Positions 7,729 to 12,318 of a stretch of DNA of 12,318 bases are shown piece by piece. Under the pieces are notes generated by a model. That model saw only the letters and a program-made list of their open reading frames with translations. It was not told the origin of the DNA and searched no databases. Each line of letters opens with the position of its first letter. Position 1 is the first letter of the stretch. Origin of the DNA: Treponema sp. (GTDB lineage: Bacteria; Spirochaetota; Spirochaetia; Treponematales; Rectinemataceae); NCBI GenBank assembly GCA_012516755.1, contig JAAYWE010000137.1:1-12318 (forward strand). The letters are read 5' to 3'. Position numbers and translations under genes: made by a program.

Positions 7729-9223
7729 TGTCAATATAGTTGACAGCTCAATGATCTTGTTCTTTGTATAATCTAGGATGCTTTATTGAGCCTGACTTCC
7801 CGCTGCAGCATAACCGTTCGTGGACCCCGAACGAAGCGCTAAGGGTGCACAGCAGCGACAGCATCCAGAGTTATTTGTCGTCGTTCAAAGATAAGGATAT
7901 CGGCTCCACTGTGTTTCTCGTGCGGGGTGACGTAACCGATACCCGAATGCCGATGCTCGTTATTATACCAATCGATGAAGCGGGCAAACCATTCTCGAGC
8001 TGAAAGAATGCCTGAAAACACCTTTGGGTAGCCGACACGGTATTTGACGCTTTTGAAAAAGCTTTCGATAAACGGGTTATCGTCACTCACCCGAGGCCCT
8101 GAATATGTGAGCCCGACTTCCAGTTGCGTAAGGAATGCCACCAGCGATAGTCCTTTCATCGGCCCCCTCGTTATCCGCGTGTACGAAAATCGGCATGAGG
8201 CCAAGTTCCCGGATGATGCGACGGAAAAGGTTTCGTGCAAGTTCCGGGCTTTAGGATTCTTCGATACTCCAACCGACAATCTTTCGGGAGAAGATATCGA
8301 GGATGACATAGGCAAAGAGGAATAGTCCTTTCACATAGGTCTTGAGCCACGTGATGTCCCAACTCCACATCTGATTAGGGTCGGTTGCCACCAGTTCTGG
8401 AGGCTTGCGGTTCCTTGCTGGTTTCCTGCTTTCAGTTCGGGAGGGGGAGCTGATTTTGCATTTAGGATGCACTAGAGAGTGCGCTGGCTGCCGTAGTAAG
8501 TGCCCTGCTCCAAAAGAGATGCAACAATCTGAGCAGGTGTCTGGTTGCAGTATTCTGCTGTGTTGGCTGCCCGATAAAACTGTTCGACTTCTTCTGGGGG
8601 AAGCTTTCACCGCACCGATTTTTCCGCCCACTTGCGTCTGTCGACCGTCATACCGGCTTTCCAGCGTATGTAGCTTTTTATGGAGATGCCGAGGACTTCG
8701 CATGCTTTTTTCACCCGGCCACCGCTTGCCGCCGCCTCTTCGATGAGCGCTATTGCCTGTATTTTCCGCTCCGAATCGATTAGTCCTCCTCGTCCGAGTG
8801 AAATATCGCCTGTGCTTTTTTAGTTCTGCGTTCTCTCGCTTTTAGTCCAGTTGCTTGTCACTCGCGATGCCCTCCAGTTCCTGTTCGTAGAGGGCAAGGT
8901 GTTCAGAGTGTAGCCCATGCTGACGCAGCCACTCTCCTTGTTCGGTGTCGGCTACCTTCTATGCTTCCAGCATCAGCTTCGATTTTTCGGCTGCACCACG
9001 CTCAGAGGGCGTCAGCTCGCTTCTCTCTCGATCGAAGCAGAGCGTACCATCTTTGAGCTTAGCGATCCAGCCCTGAATCGTGATCGCACTGATTCCGGTC
9101 TCTTTTGCGACCGCGTACACGCTTCGGTTCTCCGTCGGCAGGACTTTCCGCAGTACTGAGTTCCGAAATCCTTCGCTATACTTCATACAGTCACCCCCTG
9201 TTCAGGTGACTTCTATATTGACA
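7729..9223 (-). mobile_element. Decayed IS3-family insertion sequence (element A)
   Basis: The element is bounded by an 11-base perfect terminal inverted repeat: TGTCAATATAG at 7729-7739 and its complement at 9213-9223. It is about 1.5 kb long, typical of IS3-family elements. The transposase reads on the minus strand from 9186. No matching target duplication is visible at the flanks (AATC left, AAGA right). This fits an old insertion or rearranged ends. The right end cuts into the sequence just beyond the attC-like site at 9239-9357, leaving about 20 bases of an interrupted cassette. Confidence 0.75.
7773..9186 (-). pseudogene. IS3-family transposase (orfA+orfB), many stops and frameshifts
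   Basis: The N-terminus (MKYSEGFRNSVLRKVLP start at 9186) is a helix-turn-helix domain with AKETGISAITIQGWIAKLKD. The frame then hits a TAG after LMLEA near 8960 and a TAA after KQLD, and a second helix-turn-helix region (KKACEVLGISIKSYIRW) follows in shifted frame. The rve catalytic core is recognisable: WSWDITWL (first Asp), VHADNEG (second Asp) and DNPFIESFFK (Glu, after a frameshift in a G run near 8170). A TAA at 8253-8251 interrupts EES.PELARN, and a TAG precedes the final RFVRGPR stretch, which ends at 7773. With at least five internal stops and three frameshifts, this gene is dead. Confidence 0.85.
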
Positions 9224-9238
9224 AAGAGGGAAGGCGTC

Positions 9239-9357
9239 AAGCTAACGAATGCGTGACTTGCATTGCGCCGTTGGCGTGATTCTTGCTTTTGGGAGCGTCG
9301 GCGAGCTAGCAAGAATCGTGACAATAGCAATGTCAAGTCAGCGTTGGTATTAGAAGG
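9239..9357 (-). repeat. attC-like recombination site of the vapBC cassette (long form)
   Basis: On the minus strand it reads CCTTCTAAT (9358-9350 region, R''), ACCAACGCTGACTTG, a long inner palindrome, CAAGTCACGC, ATTC, then GTTAGCTT (R', 9246-9239). The stem CAAGTCA/TGACTTG (7 bases) carries a single unpaired base beside it, like the extrahelical bases of attC sites. Inside, CATTGC/GCAATG and GATTCTTGCT (9278-9287) with AGCAAGAATC (9308-9317) extend the hairpin. Total length of about 118 bases lies in the attC range. It begins 2 bases after the toxin stop codon. The R'' triplet is AAT rather than AAC, a likely mutation. Confidence 0.6.
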
Positions 9358-9359
9358 TT

Positions 9360-9779
9360 TCATTTTCCTAATAATGCAAGGAATTCTTCTGGATTATAGA
9401 TATTGAGTTTTGATTTTTTATAATCTTCTCTATTCCTGGTAATAATACACTCACACTGATTGGCAACAGCACATTGATGCTGTACTGCATCTTCAAAATC
9501 AGAAAAATCTAATTTCAAAGCTTCTATGATCGCTTCATGAGTTACTGGCAGTACCATAATGTACGTGAGTAACTGTTCAATGAATGATTTTGCCTTTGTG
9601 CTTGTACTTATCTTTCTAAGGATATAATAAATGTCGGTTACACTGTTTGATGAAATGTACCCTATTAGATTTCCATTCTCTATACTCGCAAGGACACTTT
9701 TGCTGCGCTCTACAAAGGGCATGCGGCCAGTTGCCACATCAAGAATGATATCAGAATCAAGGAATACTTTCTTTATCAT
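9360..9779 (-). CDS. vapC: PIN-domain toxin (VapC-type ribonuclease)
   Basis: This 139-residue PIN-domain protein would be a metal-dependent ribonuclease that blocks translation when free of its antitoxin. The family's acidic residues are visible: Asp8 in VFLDSDIILD, Asp49 in SVTDIYYILRK, Asp97 in DFEDAVQ and Asp119 in ITRNREDY, in the order and spacing of PIN_3-type toxins. Length is typical and the frame is intact. Its ATG (9779-9777) overlaps the antitoxin stop in an ATGA, a 4-base overlap that couples translation and keeps the antitoxin first. The stop codon lies 2 bases from the attC-like site, as usual in tightly packed cassettes. Target RNA is unknown. Confidence 0.88.
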   Translation of the reverse strand: MIKKVFLDSDIILDVATGRMPFVERSKSVLASIENGNLIGYISSNSVTDIYYILRKISTSTKAKSFIEQLLTYIMVLPVTHEAIIEALKLDFSDFEDAVQHQCAVANQCECIITRNREDYKKSKLNIYNPEEFLALLGK

Positions 9780-10036
9780 AGATTTTTCTCCATTAATGCA
9801 TCTTCGAGGAGTTCTTTATAGTTTTGTCCTTTATACTCGTTTTTGAACATTCCAGTGATTTTGTCAGTAATATCAGCGGATATTGAAGAAAGAGAAGGCA
9901 TTGCTGTTTCGGTCGAAGAAATGGATTTGAGGTACTCTTCTACCAGCTTAGAGACACTACGATTCTTTTTCTTTGCATATAATTTGGCTTTATCGACTAC
10001 CTGTTTGTCTATGGTTAAAGTCAGTTTTGTTCTCAT
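9776..10036 (-). CDS. vapB: Antitoxin of the VapBC pair, DUF6364-like
   Basis: This 86-residue protein begins MRTKLTLTID, a beta strand typical of ribbon-helix-helix DNA-binding proteins and of the DUF6364 family. The helix KQVVDKAKLYAKKK and the second helix SVSKLVEEYLK follow. The C-terminal half (about 40-86) would wrap the toxin. I chose ATG 10036 because AAGGAG at 10049-10044 sits 7 bases before it and the homology begins there. The frame stays open up to 10201, but that extension runs through the promoter and operator and is not likely translated. It lies first in the operon, directly behind a palindromic operator, so it probably represses its own transcription. Confidence 0.85.
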   Translation of the reverse strand: MRTKLTLTIDKQVVDKAKLYAKKKNRSVSKLVEEYLKSISSTETAMPSLSSISADITDKITGMFKNEYKGQNYKELLEDALMEKNL

Positions 10037-10046
10037 AGTTCTTCTC

Positions 10047-10087
10047 CTTACACGTATAATATAATCATGAATACACGTGTAAGTCAA
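10047..10087 (-). promoter_or_regulatory. vapBC promoter with overlapping palindromic operator
   Basis: On the minus strand, TTGACT (10087-10082) is a good -35 and TATATT (10063-10058) a -10, 18 bases apart. The variant TTATAT (10064-10059) gives 17. Perfect 9-base arms CTTACACGT (10047-10055) and ACGTGTAAG (10075-10083) flank the -10. The right arm is part of the 8-base palindrome ACACGTGT (10073-10080). The antitoxin's ribbon-helix-helix domain is the natural ligand, and cooperative binding to both arms would cover the promoter. The left arm ends next to the antitoxin's ribosome binding site. Confidence 0.75.
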
Positions 10088-10180
10088 GATTGGCGTCTGT
10101 AGAAGACGAAACGATCTCACTATTCTAAATATGGTAAAATGGAGAGTAATAACTGTGAAAACGAAGACTATTTTCAAAAG
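10088..10180. other. Short non-coding 5' part of the vapBC cassette
   Basis: No gene is seen. A small hairpin (CGTCT 10094-10098, AGACG 10104-10108) lies just upstream of the vapBC -35 box. The rest is AT-rich leader between the cassette's first bases and the promoter. Confidence 0.3.
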
Positions 10181-10228
10181 CCTTCTAACGACAAAGCTCA
10201 CTTGCCGCTATGGAGCGTCTTGTTATGC
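10181..10228 (-). repeat. attC-like recombination site of the HNH cassette (short form)
   Basis: On the minus strand it reads R'' GCATAAC (10228-10222), spacer AAGAC, stem GCTC, loop, stem GAGC, spacer TTTGTC, then R' GTTAGAAGG (10189-10181). GCATAAC misses the RYYYAAC consensus at one position; GTTAGAA misses GTTRRRY only in the last base. At 48 bases it is slightly shorter than usual attC sites (about 57 or more), so part of the inner stem may be lost. It starts 10 bases after the HNH gene stop. Confidence 0.62.
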
Positions 10229-10539
10229 TTCATTTGTATTATTTGGAGTGTCTGCTCTTTTTCCTCTGATCATCGCTTTTGCTTCGGTTCACTGAGGTAT
10301 TTAGAGCTTGGAGGTTTTTTGTTGCATCAGAACCACCCTTGGACTGAGGCTTGATATGATCAACTTCCCATCCCATCTCGGATGATTTCCCATAAGAAGG
10401 CTTATACATCTGGTTCCCATATGGGTCTTGCCTGTATTTATCAGGATCCTTTCCTCTAATTTCTTTTGCATTTTCCCATGCTTTTTCTATTTGGTCTTTT
10501 GTTGCCATTCTGCAATCCTCCTTTGTCTATTATGCATAA
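10189..10539 (-). mobile_element. Integron-like gene cassette carrying the HNH gene
   Basis: The cassette runs on the minus strand from TTATGC (10539-10534), through one gene, to the G of GTTAGAAGG at 10189. Its first six bases are the exact complement of the GCATAA of its own R'' box at 10228-10222. Size (351 bases), single gene and tight packing are classic cassette traits. With the vapBC cassette downstream, it forms a head-to-tail array of two. Confidence 0.62.
10239..10508 (-). CDS. Small HNH-family nuclease
   Basis: This 89-residue protein has an HNH core at residues 46-79: GWEVDHIKP with Asp50-His51, the glycine-rich turn SKGGSD, NLQALN with Asn65, and NRSKSD with Asn74. This matches the H-N-N form of the beta-beta-alpha metal fold that cuts DNA. 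The charged N-terminus (MATKDQIEKAWENAKEIRGK) has no known domain, and no zinc Cys pairs are present. AGGAGG at 10522-10517 is 8 bases before the ATG, a strong start. It is the only gene of its cassette. Possible roles include defence nuclease, toxin or phage-derived homing-type nuclease; the sequence does not decide. No immunity gene is next to it. Confidence 0.82.
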   Translation of the reverse strand: MATKDQIEKAWENAKEIRGKDPDKYRQDPYGNQMYKPSYGKSSEMGWEVDHIKPQSKGGSDATKNLQALNTSVNRSKSDDQRKKSRHSK

Positions 10540-10558
10540 CATTGGAGCTGCGCCCCTT
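10534..10558 (-). repeat. Truncated attC-like site (right half lost to an IS)
   Basis: On the minus strand the segment ends GGGGCGCAGC, TCCAAT, then GTTATGC (10540-10534). This is an L' arm, a 6-base spacer and an R' core box like those of the other sites. The matching L'' and R'' are absent because IS-type sequence begins at about 10559 (TGTCAAGACC). It belonged to a further cassette that has been cut off. Confidence 0.5.
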
Positions 10559-11549
10559 TGTCAAGACCATTTGTTGATGGTTTTAAGTAGAGGGGGTATG
10601 ATAAAATGGACACGAAGTTAAGAGAAAAAAGGAAGGGTTCATGTCTAGAAGGAAGTTCAACTAGGAGTTTAAGGTAGCAGATGCCAAGCTTGTCCTCGAT
10701 GATGAGTTGCCGGTATCTCAAATAGCTCAACAACTTTCAGTGCATCCGAATAGTCTCTACCGTTGGGTGAGCGAGTATGAGAAGTATGGTGAGAGCGCTT
10801 TCCCCGGTAATGGAAGTACGATCTATAGCTATCAAGCAGAAATACACAGACTCGAACGAAGGAATCAGGAACTTGAGAAAGAGGTTGAACTTTTAAAAAA
10901 ATCCGGGTCTTCTTGCAGCAAAAAAGGACGTGAGGTTCAGGTATCTGGTGCAACAAAAGTACCGATACCCAATCAAGAAGGCCTGTAAAACATTGGGAAT
11001 CTCACACAGCGGATTCTATGCATATTGTGCACGCAAACCATCCGACCGGCAGTTTGAGAATGAATTCCTGTCCCACAGGATACGTGAAGTATTCGAACAG
11101 CATTCAGGACGATACGGTGCAAAGCGGATTACCTGCGCTCCTAAGGATGAAGGGATCAAGGTCAATAGAAAACGAATCGTAAAGCTCATGCGTACGATGG
11201 ATTCTGTATGCAAAAGGTGCCAGAAGAGCTTACAAGAACTACAATAAGCACCACTCGAATCGAGCTTATCCTAATGCACTGCAGCAAGATTTTACCGCAG
11301 ACTATCGGAACAAGGTGTGGCTGGGAGACATTACCTATGTTCCCACGCACGAAGGTTATCTGTATCTTGCGGCATTCCTGGACCTGTTTACACGCAAGAT
11401 TGTTGGTTGGTCGATCGCATCTACGATGACGGAACGGCTTGCAATGGATGCGTTTCTCCAGGGCTTTGGCAAGGAACAGCCGGCACCTGGGCTTATCGTT
11501 CATACGGATCAAGGCTCCCAGTTTACTGGCGGGAAGTTTACGACGCTTG
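10559..11549 (+). mobile_element. Truncated IS3-family (IS150-like) element (element B)
   Basis: The left end is placed at TGTCAAGACC (10559) because IS3-family ends usually start TGT and the attC-like sequence stops there. The exact end is inferred. The right end is missing: the transposase reading stops near 11549, where sequence of a different transposase family begins on the other strand. About 1 kb remains. Confidence 0.6.
10641..11549 (+). pseudogene. IS3-family (IS150-type) transposase orfA/orfB, broken
   Basis: orfA starts at ATG 10641 behind GGAAGG and reads MSRRKFN, then a premature TAG at 10662-10664. A helix-turn-helix (VSQIAQQLSVHPNSLYRWV) and a leucine-zipper-like stretch (AEIHRLERRNQELEKEVELL) follow. 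orfB continues in another frame after an A-rich slip site near 10897 (AAKKDVRFRYLVQQKYRYP, LGISHSGFYAY). A frameshift near 11210 leads into GARRAYKNYNKHHSNRAYP. The catalytic core shows WLGDITYV (first Asp) and HTDQGSQFTG (second Asp), and then ends before the catalytic Glu. It cannot make an active transposase. Confidence 0.85.
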
Positions 11550-11569
11550 TAACCCGGATTCCCGAACAT

Positions 11570-11797
11570 TTATACCAATGAGGGAGGCTCAACTCCGAGC
11601 GCCTCATAGAGAAATCTCTGTTTGTTGGTGATCTCTCCTACCCGAAACCTATGCCCAGGATGGGCATAGCATTCGATGATATCGAGCTCATCGAGCAAAT
11701 CATGTAAGGTATAAGTCTTATAGAGCTTCGCATCATGCATCGCCTTATCAATATAGGAAAGGTAGACGAGCCCAAGGACTATAATGAGCCCTAGGAT
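11570..11797 (-). pseudogene. C-terminal fragment of an IS1634/IS4-like transposase
   Basis: The minus strand from about 11785 to the TAA at 11572-11570 encodes about 70 residues, including LDELDIIECY, HPGHRFRVGEITNKQ and LYEALGVEPPSL. This is the kind of C-terminal tail seen in IS1634/IS4-type DDE transposases (LDxIE, GExxxKQ, LYxxLGVxPP). There is no start codon context and the catalytic part is absent. About 20 bases after the stop, element B sequence resumes, which suggests that this element had inserted into element B and later lost most of its length. Family assignment is from memory. Confidence 0.6.
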
Positions 11798-12318
11798 TTA
11801 GACCATTGTCGAGGAAAAATAGAGTGGACCAAACCTTCTTGAAAAGAAAGAAGAAGGAGGCATAGAGTTCACTATGCACAAACACTACGACAAGGAATTC
11901 AAGGCAAAGGTTACTCTTGAAGCAATCAAGGGAGAGAAGACGATTCAGGAGCTGGCAACACTCTACAGCGTGCATCCGAATCTGCTAGCGATGTGGAAAG
12001 AGCAGCTAGAGGAGAATGCACCGGAGCTCTTTGAGCGATCCCAGAAGGATAAAGAGAAAGAAGCAGCGGAGCATAAAGAAGAGGAGCTATACAAGGAGAT
12101 TTGCCAGCTTCAAGTAGAGAATGAGTTCTTAAAAAAAGTACACACAGTTGTAAGAGAGCGAACCACAATGGTAGAGCCGAAGCATCCGCAGCTTTCGATT
12201 CGTCGGCAATGTGCACTCTTGGGTATCTCCAAAGGGAACGGTGTGCTTTGTGAGCATCATTGACGTCTATTCCAGGAAGGTAATCTCGTGGTAGCTGTCG
12301 AATACGATGGATGCACAT
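11798..12318 (+). mobile_element. Third IS3-family element (element C), runs off right edge
   Basis: Sequence after 11798 (TTAGACCATTGTCGAGG onward) looks like the left end and leader of an IS3-family element. It carries an orfA start at 11874 and orfB pieces up to the window edge. The exact left end is not proven because the opposite end is not visible. Confidence 0.55.
11874..12318 (+). pseudogene. IS3-family transposase with internal deletion, partial
   Basis: ATG 11874 lies 12 bases after GGAGG and opens MHKHYDKEFKAKVTLEAIKG, a helix-turn-helix with IQELATLYSVHPNLLAMWK, then a coiled coil (EEELYKEICQLQVENEFLKK). orfB sequence follows without the usual frameshift (MVEPKHPQLSIRRQCALLGISKG). 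The reading then breaks at about 12240 and resumes in another frame as VSIIDVYSRKVISW, a part of the catalytic core that normally lies about 100 or more residues further on. An in-frame TAG follows that Trp. A deletion has therefore removed the region with the first catalytic Asp, and the gene is dead. The window ends within it. Confidence 0.8.

Larger units (their letters stand above)
9246..10188 (-). mobile_element. Integron-like gene cassette carrying the vapBC pair
   Basis: Read on the minus strand, the cassette starts TTAGAAGG (10188-10181), contains antitoxin then toxin, and ends with the attC-like site whose R'' box CCTTCTAA is the exact complement of the first 8 bases. That self-complementarity is expected because the cassette recombines as a circle. 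Gene orientation (genes first, attC last) is canonical. Toxin-antitoxin cassettes are common in sedentary chromosomal integrons, where they stabilise the array. No integrase gene lies in the window. Confidence 0.6.

Noticed and set aside
8405..8746. Plus-strand open frame of 113 codons inside element A
   Set aside because: Antisense of the decayed transposase, whose homology is clear on the minus strand.
9239..9357. Transcription terminator for vapBC
   Set aside because: No T tract follows the stem on the minus strand, and the ends match integron core boxes; some termination effect is still possible.
10037..10201. Longer antitoxin start at 10201
   Set aside because: The extension crosses the promoter, operator and cassette start, and ATG 10036 has the proper Shine-Dalgarno and the family N-terminus.
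1..12318. CRISPR array, tRNA or rRNA
   Set aside because: No regularly spaced repeats and no tRNA or rRNA signatures were found on either strand by eye.

Overview
The window is an accessory genomic island in a bacterium. It is built from mobile-element debris around one large intact two-gene operon and a short run of integron-like gene cassettes. The host cannot be fixed from the sequence. The IS3-family transposase variants and the cassettes recall spirochaetes such as Treponema and Sediminispirochaeta, but that is an impression from memory.

Left part (1-636): the 5' end of a DUF6788-like gene runs off the left edge on the minus strand. A gene-poor stretch follows, with a possible IS-end relic (direct repeats at 440-450 and 486-496).

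Centre (637-7579): two overlapping plus-strand genes. The first encodes a membrane-anchored coiled-coil protein whose C-terminus strongly resembles ribosomal protein L13e. The second encodes a 1551-residue DEAH-box helicase with several Cys clusters and a C-terminal DUF1998/MrfA zinc-binding region. The architecture resembles the DruE helicase of Druantia type III and, more loosely, DISARM DrmA/DrmB. An anti-phage or DNA-processing role is therefore plausible but unproven. The two genes overlap by 20 bases and are probably translationally coupled. The helicase would be the motor and the anchored protein would place or sense at the membrane.

Right of the operon (7580-9223): a 68-bp imperfect inverted repeat and then a decayed IS3-family element, with 11-bp terminal repeats and a transposase carrying many stops and frameshifts.

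Cassette region (9239-10558): read on the minus strand, the order is a broken attC-like end, an HNH nuclease gene, an attC-like site, a VapBC-type toxin-antitoxin pair, and a second, longer attC-like site. In both cassettes the first 6-8 bases are complementary to the R'' box at the cassette's own end, as expected of real integron cassettes. The toxin-antitoxin pair has a clear promoter overlapped by a palindromic operator.

Right end (10559-12318): nested transposase relics. These are a broken IS3/IS150-type element, the C-terminal fragment of an IS1634/IS4-like transposase joined into it, and a third IS3-type element with an internal deletion that runs off the right edge. No tRNA, rRNA or CRISPR array was seen.
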